64,000 nt of DNA from Bacteroidota bacterium (GTDB taxonomy: Bacteria; Bacteroidota; Bacteroidia; Bacteroidales; VadinHA17), in contig JADFQJ010000004.1 in the NCBI GenBank assembly GCA_022561875.1, positions 32,161 through 96,160 on the forward strand. Reading direction: 5' to 3'. Shown here piece by piece: positions 18,773 to 29,081 of the stretch. Both the position numbers and the translations under genes were made by a program. The notes beneath the pieces are model-generated. The model was not told the DNA's origin. It ran no database searches and saw nothing but the letters and a program-made list of their open reading frames with translations. How positions within the stretch are numbered: the stretch's first letter is position 1; every line of letters starts with the position of its first letter.

Positions 18773-21700
18773 ATGAAACAATTCAATTTCTACAATATAC
18801 TGGCCGGTTGGTTTATCTTTTTTATTGCCGCCATAGTTTATTTGCTGACCATTGAACCAACTGCCAGCTTCTGGGATTGTGGAGAATTTATTGCTTCTTC
18901 CTACAAACTCGAGGTTGGACATCCGCCGGGAGCTCCGTTTTTTATGTTACTTGCCCGGTTTTTTTCTTTGTTTGCCGGAAGTGATGTAACCAGAGTGGCT
19001 GCAATGATCAATTCATTATCAGCGCTTGCAAGTGCGTTTACAATTCTTTTCCTGTTCTGGACAATCACACACCTTGCCGGGAAGTTTTTTGTAAAAAGTG
19101 AGAATAAAAGCATAGCGGATCATATCTTAATCCTGGGCAGCGGATTGATGGGCGCCCTGGCTTATACTTTCTCTGACACATTCTGGTTTTCTGCTGTTGA
19201 AGGGGAGGTGTATGCAACCTCTTCCCTGTTTACAGCCGTGGTGTTCTGGGCTATTCTCAAGTGGGAAAACATTGCCGATGAGAAATACGCTAACCGGTGG
19301 CTAATTCTTATCGGTTACCTGATGGGCTTGTCGATAGGGGTTCATCTTTTAAACCTTCTTGCTGTACCGGCGATTGTTTTCGTTTATTATTTCCGGAAAC
19401 ACAAGTCTTCAAAAACAGGTATCACTATCGCAGCACTGATATCCATTGTAATACTCGGGACAATTATGTATCTGATAATTCCGGGTGTTGTGAAGCTGGC
19501 AACAATATTTGAACTCCTTTGTGTGAACGTATTTCATCTTCCATATCACTCAGGTGCAATTGTTTATATCATTATATTGATAACCGCTTTTACCTGGGGT
19601 ATACGATATACAATTAAGAAACAGAAAGTAGTACTAAACACAATTCTTACCGGTATAGCAGTGATACTGATTGGCTATTCTTCTTATACCCTGATTTTGA
19701 TACGGTCTGAAGCAAATCCTCCAATGGATCAGAGTAATCCTGATAATTTGTTCTCTTTACTATCATATCTGAACAGGGAACAATATGGCGACCGTCCCTT
19801 AATTCACGGACAATATTACAATGCCCCGATAACAGATATTAAAGATGGGAAACGGATATATACCAGGAAAGACGGAAAATATGTAATTACAATGAGGAAA
19901 CCGGAATATGTGTATGACAACAGGTTTACTACACTGTTTCCAAGAATGTATGGCAGGAAAGATCAGCATGTCAGGGATTATAAGGAATGGGCAACGATCA
20001 GGGGTACAAGTATAACTCTACTTGACGGGCAGGGTGGATCGCGTCAGGTGAATAAACCTGCATTTGGTGAGAATTTGAAATTCTTTTTTAAATACCAGCT
20101 CGGGCACATGTACTTCAGGTATTTTATGTGGAATTTTGCCGGCCGGCAAAATGATATTCAGGGACACGGAAGTATTCTTGAAGGTAACTGGCTGAGCGGA
20201 ATAAGAGCTCTGGATGAATTGCGGCTGGGAGACCAGGACAACCTGCCCGGTCATCTAAAAAGCAATCCCGCAATGAACAGATATTATTTCCTTCCGTTAA
20301 TATTTGGGTTATTTGGCTTTTTCTATCAATATAGCAGGAATAAAAAGAATTTCCGGGTAGTTATGCTGCTGTTCTTTTTCACAGGGATCGCTGTTGTAAT
20401 TTATCTTAACCAAACACCCCATCAACCCAGGGAAAGGGATTATGCCTATGCCGGTTCTTTTTATGCTTTCAGTATATGGATAGGGCTTGGAGTGCTTGCT
20501 TTTGCCGCGTACCTGAAGAAAATATTGCCCGGCCCCCTGAGTGTAGGAATTTCCGTTATGATTAGTTTTGTATGTGTACCGGTTCTGATGGCCGTAGAAA
20601 ACTGGGATGATCACGATCGGTCAGGAAGATATACAGTCCGCGATTTCGCCGCCAATTACCTGAATTCATGTGCACCAAATGCGATATTATTCACTAATGG
20701 CGACAATGATACTTTCCCCCTTTGGTATGCCCAGGAGGTTGAGGGTATACGAACAGATGTGCGTGTAGTGAATCTCAGCTACCTGGGAGCAGATTGGTAT
20801 ATTGATCAAATGAAAACAAAGGCTTATGAATCTGATCCGCTCCCATTTTCTTTGACAAAAGAAAAATATGAACAGGGGACGAGAGATATTGTATTGTTTG
20901 ACAGCAAAGTGGAAGGTTATTATGATCTCAAAAAGCTCATAGATTTTGTCGCCAGCGATAGCAGGAAAACAAAAATAAGGTCACCATTCGCAAGAGATGA
21001 ACTTATTGATTATTTTCCAACAAATAAGTTCCTGCTAAAGATCGATTCTGTACAGATCATGAATACGGGAACGGTACCTGACAGGTTAGCCGGAAATATT
21101 GTGAAAGAAATGAAGTGGGAATATCCTTCGGAATTTGTGTATAAAAATGACTTGATTGTCCTTGATTTGCTGGCAACCAACAATTGGGAACGACCGGTTT
21201 ACATAGCTATAACAGTTCCCGGATCAGCATACATGGGACTGGAGGAATATTTTCAGGTGGAGGGCCTTGCTTATCGCATTGTTCCGGTAAAAGTTGATGA
21301 AACAGATGGTTTTTACGGCAGGATTGAATCGGAAATAATGTATGAAAATCTGATGAACAAATTCAAATGGGGTGGCGTTACCGATCCTGAAGTTTATCTG
21401 GATGATATTAATAAAAGAATGCTCTCTAATTTCCGTAGTTCGTTTACCAGACTTGCTTTGAAATTAATAAAGGAAGAAAAAAAAGATTTAGCCGGAAAAG
21501 TAATGGAGCGGAATATGGAACTTTTTCCTGATGAAAGAGTTCCGTTTGGATATTTCTCAATTCAGATACCGGAAGCATATTACAAGCTTGGAAATATTGA
21601 AGAAGCGAATAAGGTTGTAACGGAGATAGCAGATATATATATTTCAGAACTGGACTATTACTTTTCCCTTGAAAGGAGGTTTTCAAAAACTTTGCAAAGG

Positions 21701-21832
21701 GAAAAGCAGTTAGGACTTCAGATACTGCAGGAAATGATTCAGATAACCGCAGCATTCCAACAAGATGAACTTAACAGGCAACTGAAAGAAAAGTTCGATA
21801 CTTTTTATGCATTGTACATGAAAGGAGCATGA
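18773..21832 (+). CDS. DUF2723 family membrane protein (protein O-mannosyltransferase-like)
   Basis: 1019 residues. About 12 hydrophobic helices in the first 320 residues and again at 505-610, then a soluble half with TPR-like helices at the end. The N-terminus FWDCGEFIASSYKLEVGHPPGAP with its acidic Asp-Cys-Gly-Glu site is the DUF2723 hallmark and resembles GT-C glycosyltransferases. The second block QTPHQPRERDYAYAGSF is also typical. The family is widespread in Bacteroidota and suspected in envelope protein glycosylation; the exact reaction is not shown by the sequence. Confidence 0.85.
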   Translation: MKQFNFYNILAGWFIFFIAAIVYLLTIEPTASFWDCGEFIASSYKLEVGHPPGAPFFMLLARFFSLFAGSDVTRVAAMINSLSALASAFTILFLFWTITHLAGKFFVKSENKSIADHILILGSGLMGALAYTFSDTFWFSAVEGEVYATSSLFTAVVFWAILKWENIADEKYANRWLILIGYLMGLSIGVHLLNLLAVPAIVFVYYFRKHKSSKTGITIAALISIVILGTIMYLIIPGVVKLATIFELLCVNVFHLPYHSGAIVYIIILITAFTWGIRYTIKKQKVVLNTILTGIAVILIGYSSYTLILIRSEANPPMDQSNPDNLFSLLSYLNREQYGDRPLIHGQYYNAPITDIKDGKRIYTRKDGKYVITMRKPEYVYDNRFTTLFPRMYGRKDQHVRDYKEWATIRGTSITLLDGQGGSRQVNKPAFGENLKFFFKYQLGHMYFRYFMWNFAGRQNDIQGHGSILEGNWLSGIRALDELRLGDQDNLPGHLKSNPAMNRYYFLPLIFGLFGFFYQYSRNKKNFRVVMLLFFFTGIAVVIYLNQTPHQPRERDYAYAGSFYAFSIWIGLGVLAFAAYLKKILPGPLSVGISVMISFVCVPVLMAVENWDDHDRSGRYTVRDFAANYLNSCAPNAILFTNGDNDTFPLWYAQEVEGIRTDVRVVNLSYLGADWYIDQMKTKAYESDPLPFSLTKEKYEQGTRDIVLFDSKVEGYYDLKKLIDFVASDSRKTKIRSPFARDELIDYFPTNKFLLKIDSVQIMNTGTVPDRLAGNIVKEMKWEYPSEFVYKNDLIVLDLLATNNWERPVYIAITVPGSAYMGLEEYFQVEGLAYRIVPVKVDETDGFYGRIESEIMYENLMNKFKWGGVTDPEVYLDDINKRMLSNFRSSFTRLALKLIKEEKKDLAGKVMERNMELFPDERVPFGYFSIQIPEAYYKLGNIEEANKVVTEIADIYISELDYYFSLERRFSKTLQREKQLGLQILQEMIQITAAFQQDELNRQLKEKFDTFYALYMKGA

Positions 21833-21836
21833 TATT

Positions 21837-22466
21837 TTGAAAAGGTTATACCGGGAGCCACCAGTTTGGATCCGCAAATTATTTCCTGGTCTTATCTGGA
21901 CCATTCCGAATGATAATAATGAAATATACCTGACTTTTGACGATGGACCTGATCCTGAAGTTACTCCCTGGGTATTGGATTTATTGGCTAAGTATGATGC
22001 TAAAGCAACTTTTTTTTGTCTGGGAAGGAATGTTGAGAGATATCCGGAAATATTTAAAAGAATATTGTGCGAGGGACATGCTGTCGGGAATCATTCATAT
22101 AGTCATTTGGATGGGTGGAGAACCGGGGAAAAAAGGTATGTTAGAGATATTGAAAGAGCCGCTAAGTTAATTCAGAGTTCTTTGTTCAGACCGCCGTATG
22201 GCAGGATAAGGCCATTACAGATTAAAGCTTTGAAAGAGAAATATCAGATTGTTATGTGGGATTTTATGAGTGGGGATTTTGTTAAACGGGAAACAAAAGG
22301 GAATTGCTTAAAAAACATTGAAAAATTTTGTCGAAGTGGTTCAATAGTGGTGTTTCATGACACAGCCAGTGCTCAAAGACATTTGACCTCTGTGTTACCG
22401 TGCTTTATTGACGGGTTTGTTAAGAAGGATTATATATTCATTGCCGGTGACCTGGAAATTCCTTGA
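21837..22466 (+). CDS. polysaccharide deacetylase (NodB homology domain)
   Basis: 209 residues. Metal-dependent carbohydrate esterase family 4. Motif 1 is TFDDGPDP, with catalytic base and metal-binding Asp; motif 2 is NHSYSH with two metal His; motif 3 is RPPYG; a late VFHDT His-Asp is present. No signal peptide is clear. No ATG is in frame near the start, so TTG at 21837 is chosen, four bases after the DUF2723 stop. Confidence 0.88.
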   Translation: MKRLYREPPVWIRKLFPGLIWTIPNDNNEIYLTFDDGPDPEVTPWVLDLLAKYDAKATFFCLGRNVERYPEIFKRILCEGHAVGNHSYSHLDGWRTGEKRYVRDIERAAKLIQSSLFRPPYGRIRPLQIKALKEKYQIVMWDFMSGDFVKRETKGNCLKNIEKFCRSGSIVVFHDTASAQRHLTSVLPCFIDGFVKKDYIFIAGDLEIP

Positions 22467-22562
22467 ATCCCCCTGGTTTGTTAAAAAAATGACTGGAAAA
22501 GAATCATTTATTGATCGGTAATTTTTTAAGTTTACCAGGTTTAATTATAATCAATTGAACTT

Positions 22563-23831
22563 ATGAAAATATTAATTCTCGGATCAGGGGGGCGTGAACA
22601 TGCATTGGCCTGGAAGATTGCTCAAAGCACCCTGGTAACGAAAATATTCATAGCTCCCGGTAATGCCGGCACGGAGTTATTTGGTGAAAATATTCAAATT
22701 AACCCGGATGATTTTAATTCTGTCGGTGAATTTGTTATTGAAAATAAAGTTGAAATGGTAGTTGTTGGACCTGAAGTGCCGTTAGTAAATGGGATAAGCG
22801 ATTATTTTCTTGATAATGACCGCTTAAAGAGTATTTCTGTGATCGGACCTGTGAAAAAAGGGGCTATGCTGGAGGGAAGTAAAGATTTTGCAAAAAGTTT
22901 TATGGGGAAATATGGTATTCCCACCGCCAGGCATAAGACTTTTGATGCTGATTCGAGAGAAGAAGCTTTTCAGTTTTTGGAAACAATGGATACACCTTAT
23001 GTTCTAAAAGCTGACGGTCTGGCAGCAGGCAAGGGGGTTGTGATACTAAATGATTATCAAAAAGCAGTTGATGAACTTAACTCTATGTTTGATGGGAAAT
23101 TAGGGGAAGCCGGTAAGAAAGTGCTCCTTGAAGAATTTATGGATGGTATTGAATTATCAGTTTTTGTTCTGACGGATGGGAAAACATACAAGATATTGCC
23201 GGAAGCAAAAGATTACAAAAGAATAGGTGAAGGCGATACCGGACTGAATACAGGTGGTATGGGAGCTGTATCACCTGTGCCATTTGCTGATCGCAACTTT
23301 TTGAGTAAAGTGGAAACCAGGATCATTCAGCCCACTATCAAAGGTATGATACGGGAAAAAATAGATTATAAAGGATTTGTTTTTTTCGGACTGATGAATG
23401 TGAAAGGAGATCCTTATGTTGTGGAATACAATGTCAGAATGGGAGATCCTGAAGCTGAAGTAATTATTCCCAGGATAAAATCAGATTTGGTTGATCTGTT
23501 TGTTGCAGTTTCTGAGAGCAAACTATCCAATAAAGTTATTGAGATCGATCAAAGAACTGCTGTAACTGTTATGCTTGTATCAGAAGGATATCCGGGATCT
23601 TATGATAAAGGGAAAGTGATTAAAAGTCTTGAGAAAGTTAAAGATAGCATCCTGTTTTATGCCGGTGCATGCCGGAAAGGAAACGAAATTTTTACAAATG
23701 GAGGGAGGGTGATTGCAGTTAGCTCTTATGGGTCGGATAAAGATCAGGCGCTGTCAAGATCATACCGGAATGCTCAGATAATATCATTTGATAAAAAGTA
23801 CTACCGCCGCGACATTGGATTCGATCTGTAA
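22563..23831 (+). CDS. purD: phosphoribosylamine-glycine ligase
   Basis: 422 residues, full length. ATP-grasp enzyme of purine synthesis joining glycine to phosphoribosylamine. Begins MKILILGSGGREHALAW, has IAPGNAGT, VVVGPEVPL, the ATP-grasp segment LKADGLAAGKGVVI, and EDTGLNTGGMG-like GDTGLNTGGMGAVSP followed by YVVEYNVRMGDPE. No other pur gene is adjacent. Confidence 0.97.
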   Translation: MKILILGSGGREHALAWKIAQSTLVTKIFIAPGNAGTELFGENIQINPDDFNSVGEFVIENKVEMVVVGPEVPLVNGISDYFLDNDRLKSISVIGPVKKGAMLEGSKDFAKSFMGKYGIPTARHKTFDADSREEAFQFLETMDTPYVLKADGLAAGKGVVILNDYQKAVDELNSMFDGKLGEAGKKVLLEEFMDGIELSVFVLTDGKTYKILPEAKDYKRIGEGDTGLNTGGMGAVSPVPFADRNFLSKVETRIIQPTIKGMIREKIDYKGFVFFGLMNVKGDPYVVEYNVRMGDPEAEVIIPRIKSDLVDLFVAVSESKLSNKVIEIDQRTAVTVMLVSEGYPGSYDKGKVIKSLEKVKDSILFYAGACRKGNEIFTNGGRVIAVSSYGSDKDQALSRSYRNAQIISFDKKYYRRDIGFDL

Positions 23832-23842
23832 ACTGCCTGGTT

Positions 23843-24832
23843 ATGTTACTAAAGACCTTTAAAAGAATACAACCTTCTGTAATTTTGCTGATCATTCTAA
23901 TGGCTGTTGGGATCTGGTTTAATACATTCTTAAATCCGGAAAATTCAAACTTCTTTTTTAACGAACACCCAATGCCCCTGTATGGCATTCTGATTAGTTT
24001 TATTTCTCCCGTTTCTATATGGGGAACATTGATAACTATGATTATTTGGGTTATTCATGGCTTTTTGTTAGTCAGACTAAACACTAAATTCTTTTTTATT
24101 AATGAAAGAACATATTTGCCTGCTGTAATTTTTATCTTGTCAGGATGCTTTATTACAGATCTTCAGTATTTTAACCCGGTAATTATCTCAAGCATTTTTC
24201 TTCTCATAGCTATCGAAAGATTAATAGATTCTTACCGGGATACTAATATCTCCTTTAACTCTTTTGATGCAGGGCTACTTATAGGGGTGGGATGTCTTTT
24301 CTATCTAAACCTCGGATTTTTTCTGGTAGTAATTTGGATCGGATTACAGATTCTAAGACCGGTAAACTGGCGTGAATGGCTGGTGCCGATCCTGGGTTTC
24401 TTTGCTCCTGTTTTATTAACGGCTGCGATCTATTATCTGCTTAATGGTGATCTTTATATGTTTATCCGGACTATTCAGGATAACATGGTTCCTTTCAAAT
24501 ATGAAATTACACAATTTCACTATTATTTCTTAGGTTATCTGGCATTAATAATTGTTTTTGCCAGTTTCCGGATTATCAGGGATCTTCTGACAAAAAAGGT
24601 GAAATCCCGAAAGATTTTTCAAATACTCTGGTGGGTATTTTCTATTTCTGTTATAGTTTTCTTCCTTGTTCCCTGGGCATCTTTTGATATGATCATTTTC
24701 GGATTTATTCCCTTATCCTTTTTACTTACCCATTATTTATTAAATATCCGGGTAAAATGGTTTGGGGAACTGGTATTTTACCTGTTTGCAGGAGGACTGT
24801 TTTTCATTCTTTTTCATAAAAATATATTATAA
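23843..24832 (+). CDS. integral membrane protein, DUF6427-like
   Basis: 329 residues with about nine hydrophobic helices and short loops. It begins with LLKTFKRIQPSVILLIILMA and has the LRPVNWREWLVPILGFFAP stretch, which recalls the Bacteroidota family DUF6427. No catalytic motif is seen and the function is unknown. It starts 11 bases after purD and ends just before a strong hairpin. Confidence 0.6.
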   Translation: MLLKTFKRIQPSVILLIILMAVGIWFNTFLNPENSNFFFNEHPMPLYGILISFISPVSIWGTLITMIIWVIHGFLLVRLNTKFFFINERTYLPAVIFILSGCFITDLQYFNPVIISSIFLLIAIERLIDSYRDTNISFNSFDAGLLIGVGCLFYLNLGFFLVVIWIGLQILRPVNWREWLVPILGFFAPVLLTAAIYYLLNGDLYMFIRTIQDNMVPFKYEITQFHYYFLGYLALIIVFASFRIIRDLLTKKVKSRKIFQILWWVFSISVIVFFLVPWASFDMIIFGFIPLSFLLTHYLLNIRVKWFGELVFYLFAGGLFFILFHKNIL

Positions 24833-24833
24833 A

Positions 24834-24862
24834 AAAACCCGGGCGTTGGACCGGGTTAATAT
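24834..24862. terminator. rho-independent terminator between convergent genes
   Basis: AAAAAAA followed by stem AACCCGG/CCGGGTT around an 8-base loop, then AATATTTT. The A-run becomes a U-run for the minus-strand unit ending at 24881; it likely serves both directions. Confidence 0.75.
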
Positions 24863-24880
24863 TTTGAAATAGAAAAACTA

Positions 24881-25327
24881 TCAGTCATTCACAAGAGATA
24901 ATATCCCAACCGCAAACCCTTCTTCACCACCCTTAAAAGATATCCAGATTTGGTATGATCCGGTTTTATTGCATAAGAAATCAAATGAATGATAGATTTT
25001 TCCGGTTTCGGGGCTGATAGAACTGCCGACTTTTTTTCCGTCGTTATAAAGCTGGATAACACCTTGTCCTTTTGAATCGTTTGAATTACATATGGTTAAC
25101 CTGTAGTGAGTGTTTTTTAACAGGATAGCAGTGTTTTTATGAATAGGAATATTATCATGTGAGTAAGCTTCAGGCAGTTTGACAACATAGTCCTTCAGAT
25201 AAGTTGTATTTTCCCCAACATCGAGGACGCACCGGCCTACCAATTCAGAAGGATCCTGCGCGCTTGCTGTTCTTGAGAATGAGCAAATCATTAGGAAAGC
25301 AAAAAGTATTATCAATAACCGTTTCAT
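24881..25327 (-). CDS. secreted protein of unknown function
   Basis: 148 residues with a clear signal peptide ending at SAQD. The mature part is beta-rich and contains LTICNSNDSKGQG and a C-terminal GSYQIWISFKGGEEGFAVGIL segment. The pair of cysteines may form a disulfide. No family is recognised. Four bases separate it from the upstream lipoprotein gene, so the two are probably co-transcribed. Confidence 0.65.
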   Translation of the reverse strand: MKRLLIILFAFLMICSFSRTASAQDPSELVGRCVLDVGENTTYLKDYVVKLPEAYSHDNIPIHKNTAILLKNTHYRLTICNSNDSKGQGVIQLYNDGKKVGSSISPETGKIYHSFDFLCNKTGSYQIWISFKGGEEGFAVGILSLVND

Positions 25328-25330
25328 CTG

Positions 25331-26236
25331 TTAAAAGCTTATTAACTTTTTTCGTATTTTTTCAGTTTTTTCTATAATCCTTTTCAGTTGTTCGTCCGAA
25401 ATCTCCACGATACTTTTTTCATGCTGAACGATAACTAACATTCCGTCTTTTTCAATGGTCTCAGGTTCACCAATCTCATAGGTTATGTTTATTTTCTTAA
25501 ATTCAACATTCAGAATTTCAAGACTTTGAATTAGGTCATTAAATCTGGGATCTTTCTTATAAAGATTTAAAACATTGAGAATGTCAGTTATAATTATCTT
25601 CTGATCTCCAATTCTTTCTGATATAGCAGGATTAGGATATTCCTTGACAACCTGGGTTGCCAGGAACAGACCTTCAACCCATAATCCGGTTACCATTAAC
25701 GAACTCAGATATGATCTGTGTGTTTCACGAAGATAAGAATCCATTTCCTTATAACTACGTACAGATAAAAACATCAGAGAATCGAGATTTTGATTGCTGG
25801 TTGCAAGACGTTTAAGGGTTGTATAGTCGAAAAATTGACCAACACTTAGTTCATCAGCCAGTATCTTGATAGCTGAAATGTATTCAATAGCAGATGCAGT
25901 TTTTCCATACATATTGAGATAACCCAGATTAGCGCCGAATACACCTAATTTATACGCCATCTGAAAATTTGTATTCAAGGCATCAACAGAACAGGTGCTG
26001 GCCAGATATTCTTTTGAAAACGGCACGCCGAGACGATTCATTAAAGCTGCCATTTCGACCGGCGAGGCAATATTATCAATTATTTCAACCAAAGCTTCCT
26101 CTGTAATTTCTATTTCCATTGCAGAAATTATGGTATCCTGCACTGCATTTTCATTTTGGGCAGAGTTATCTCCGGAACTCTGACATGAACAAAAGAGCAT
26201 TACAATCAGGAAAAAACTTTGTGCCTTTTTAAACAT
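25331..26236 (-). CDS. predicted lipoprotein of unknown function
   Basis: 301 residues. Signal peptide with lipobox FCSC at residues 15-18, then an acidic linker and an all-helical domain. The segments MAYKLGVFGANLGYLNMYGKT and LVTGLWVEGLFLATQVV are conserved-looking helices of the kind seen in Bacteroidota DUF lipoproteins. Likely an operon with the downstream secreted protein. Confidence 0.65.
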   Translation of the reverse strand: MFKKAQSFFLIVMLFCSCQSSGDNSAQNENAVQDTIISAMEIEITEEALVEIIDNIASPVEMAALMNRLGVPFSKEYLASTCSVDALNTNFQMAYKLGVFGANLGYLNMYGKTASAIEYISAIKILADELSVGQFFDYTTLKRLATSNQNLDSLMFLSVRSYKEMDSYLRETHRSYLSSLMVTGLWVEGLFLATQVVKEYPNPAISERIGDQKIIITDILNVLNLYKKDPRFNDLIQSLEILNVEFKKINITYEIGEPETIEKDGMLVIVQHEKSIVEISDEQLKRIIEKTEKIRKKLISF

Positions 26237-26288
26237 AATAGCAGAAGGGTGTTTTTTAAACTACTTTCTGAATATAAAAATACAATAA

Positions 26289-26828
26289 TTAATGCTTTAT
26301 AAAAAGAAATTTGAATATTTTTTTAAGATTAATTACACTAACAGAATCAATTATTCTTTTAAGCGCTTTAAAGTGTAGAGTAAAATAGAGTACTAAAGTC
26401 ATAAACCAGACTATAGTGAGATTGAAATTAAATGTATCGAAATACCTGCCTGCAAACCATTTTCTGGGAGCAAAAAAATGTGTTCTGAAACCCAGGTAAC
26501 TTTCAGGATATGGATCCAGGAAAATTGGTTGAAATTGTTGAATAAGTTCCTGTTTGTATTCGAGAATCGGGTTTTTCTCAAAGGCTTTCTTTACCATTTC
26601 CGCCAGCCTCTCGTTATGATATGAATTCATCAAATTCCTGGTTTTATGTGGCTGGGATTTAAGCATACGCTCCTTAATCTGCTCTTTCCTGAGATTGTTT
26701 TGAAAGAAAACACTGTCATAGTATTTATTAAGATTGTTTAGATAATGCCTGGTAGAAATAGCTACATTATATACTATATGACTCCGGGGTGAGTGAATCC
26801 GGATATTGAAATTTGACACTATTAACAA
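26289..26828 (-). pseudogene. C-terminal fragment of frameshifted ABC exporter
   Basis: After the central piece stops at 26767, this second frame continues with YNVAISTRHYLNNLNKYYDS and ends in a transmembrane helix (FNLTIVWFMTLVLYFTL) followed by a short basic tail. This is the expected C-terminus of the same exporter. One extra base near 26768-26785, in an AT-dinucleotide stretch, accounts for the shift. The nominal first residues before the junction are out-of-frame sequence. Confidence 0.75.
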
Positions 26829-29022
26829 GGATCATTTCTTTTTTTATCTCATTTGCAAGTAGTAACAGGTTACCTGAATTTTCTTTAGTAAGTTCATCGT
26901 TGTTAAAATCTTTGTTTACAATATTTAGGATCTTTTTAAGTTTTGGTAAAGCATGAACTCTTTTATAATCTGCGCCACTTTTTCCTTTTTCAAGGTCATA
27001 AAAGATCTTTTCATATTCATTATCCTTGAACTGGTGAACCATTAAAGCTTCGTATGTCCATCTGGTAGCCATCATTTCCGCAATAAGCGGTACTTTATCC
27101 ACACTTCCGATATTACGGTTCAGTTTATCAAAACTAAACATAGCCCCGCTTAATACCATCATTGGGATTACCAATAAAGGAATAATAATATAAATCGTGA
27201 TAGCAGAATTAAATGATACGGAAATATTCAATCCAAGCAAATTAGCAAAGGCTGCTGTGGTAAACAGAGCCAGCCAGTAAGCAAGTGTCATTCCCCTGAT
27301 CCCAAGGATGCTGTTTCCGATAATGACGAATAATATTGCCTGGGTTGCTGAAATAGCAAATAAAATGAGAATTTTTGAAAATAAATAACTGGTATGGCTT
27401 AGATTAAGAAACCGCTCCCGGCGAATTATTTTACGGTCTCTAAATATCTCTTCAGCACTTACTGTAAGACCAAGGAACAAGGTAACAATAAGACTCATAA
27501 AAATATAAATCGGTATGTTTTCATTTTCATAAAACAGGTAAGTGTCTGAATTAGGATCGGCGATATACCGGATAATATATGAGAGAATAAAAGCCAGTAA
27601 CGGAGCCTCCAGCAGGTTAAGTATTACATATTGCTTGTTGGATATCTTGGAAAGGAAATCACGAACAGTGTAAATCCGGAATTGCTTAAACCGGTTAGGT
27701 ATCATAAGTGTTGATAAGGGCTTTTTCCGGATTTCTGGTACCGGTTCGGGTTTGATGTTTTTTCTGCAGGCGTTTTCCCAGTTAGCAGGAGTGACTTTTC
27801 TTTTTCCTGTATATTGTCCATACTCATCAACAACCCGCGCTTCAATAATATTAAAAATAAGCTCAGGATTTACGGTTCCACAAAAAGGGCATTCGCCAAT
27901 CTCGCGGTTGATTTGTTTATCCAGGGTTTTAAAATAAATAATGGCCTCAATAGGATTCCCCCTGTACACCATGTATCCGCCAGTATCCAGAATGATGATA
28001 TTATCGAACATTTTGAAAATATCTGACGAAGGCTGATGGATTACGATAAAAATTAATTTCCCTTTTATTGTGAGTTCGCGAAGAAGGTCCATAACATTTT
28101 CCGAATCGCGGGATGAAAGCCCGGATGTAGGTTCATCAACAAACAGAATATCCGGTTCGCGAATTAATTCAAGTGCAATATTCAGTCTTTTTCTTTGTCC
28201 GCCACTTATGATCTTACTTGTAGGTGAACCAACTTTCAGGTCTTTCTTCTCAAGTAAACCAAAGCTATTCAGGGTTTTGTTTACAACAGTATTTATTTCT
28301 TCATCCGATTTATCCCTGAAGCAAAGCTTTGCATTAAAGTACAGATTCTTAAAAATTGTAAGCTCTTCAATAAGCAGATCATCTTGTGGGATGTAACCAA
28401 TTATCCCTTTTAAATCTTCTGTCTCTTTCTGAAGATCCTTACCGTTTATCCTGATTTGCCCTGATGAAGGTTTTGTGAAACCGCTCAGGATATTCAGTAA
28501 AGTGGTTTTCCCGGCGCCACTTGAACCCATGATGCCAACCAGCTTGCCCTGTGTCTCAGTAAAACTGATATTTCTTATACCCATTTCTCCATTTGAGAAT
28601 TGATAATCCAGATTCTCAGCAACATATGATATTTTTACAGTAGTATAATCAGCCATAAAACCCGACACGATATCGCTATAGTAAATAAGCCTGCCCTTTG
28701 ACAATTTTATGGAACTGCCATTGGCAAAGAGATATAAATACTTATTGGTAATAGGAAGCCCGTTCAGGAAGATATCATCATGTGAATCATGCTTCAGAAA
28801 ATAGAGATCGACACTTCGGATCTGGAGTATGTATATTCTGCTGTCAAAGGATTTTGGTGAAATTTGTTTGCAGTTTTGACATTTCAAATCTTGATCACTA
28901 ATAATCAATATGCTCGTGCGGTCTAATTTCTCCGGTACCTGTTCTTTAACAAATTCCCGAATGTCCTCAAACTCTTCTCTTGAGACCTTAAAAACTTCAG
29001 CTACCGTATTTATAATATTCAT
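26767..29022 (-). CDS. ABC transporter, fused FHA-like/ATPase/ABC-2 permease (central piece of a frameshifted gene)
   Basis: 751 residues. Order: INTVAEVFKVSREEFEDI (end of TerB-like domain), an FHA-like beta domain (about 45-130), ABC ATPase with Walker A GSSGAGKTTLLN, signature SGGQRKRLNIAL, Walker B ILFVDEPTSGL and the switch His in VIHQPSS, a four-Cys loop (CPFCGT), then ABC-2-type helices. Architecture matches Bacteroidota White/ABCG-like half exporters of roughly 1025 residues. The N- and C-termini lie in other frames (29082-29366 and 26289-26828), so the gene is broken or carries sequencing errors. Confidence 0.85.
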   Translation of the reverse strand: MNIINTVAEVFKVSREEFEDIREFVKEQVPEKLDRTSILIISDQDLKCQNCKQISPKSFDSRIYILQIRSVDLYFLKHDSHDDIFLNGLPITNKYLYLFANGSSIKLSKGRLIYYSDIVSGFMADYTTVKISYVAENLDYQFSNGEMGIRNISFTETQGKLVGIMGSSGAGKTTLLNILSGFTKPSSGQIRINGKDLQKETEDLKGIIGYIPQDDLLIEELTIFKNLYFNAKLCFRDKSDEEINTVVNKTLNSFGLLEKKDLKVGSPTSKIISGGQRKRLNIALELIREPDILFVDEPTSGLSSRDSENVMDLLRELTIKGKLIFIVIHQPSSDIFKMFDNIIILDTGGYMVYRGNPIEAIIYFKTLDKQINREIGECPFCGTVNPELIFNIIEARVVDEYGQYTGKRKVTPANWENACRKNIKPEPVPEIRKKPLSTLMIPNRFKQFRIYTVRDFLSKISNKQYVILNLLEAPLLAFILSYIIRYIADPNSDTYLFYENENIPIYIFMSLIVTLFLGLTVSAEEIFRDRKIIRRERFLNLSHTSYLFSKILILFAISATQAILFVIIGNSILGIRGMTLAYWLALFTTAAFANLLGLNISVSFNSAITIYIIIPLLVIPMMVLSGAMFSFDKLNRNIGSVDKVPLIAEMMATRWTYEALMVHQFKDNEYEKIFYDLEKGKSGADYKRVHALPKLKKILNIVNKDFNNDELTKENSGNLLLLANEIKKEMILVNSVKFQYPDSLTPESYSI

Positions 29023-29081
29023 CCTCTGATCAGTAAATTTTTTATCAGAGGCAATAAGTTCAAAAAGCCTTACAAGAACAA

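Noticed and set aside
26767..26828. Programmed frameshift in the ABC exporter
   Set aside because: No slippery heptamer or downstream structure is visible, and a second independent shift exists near 29115, which fits decay or error better.
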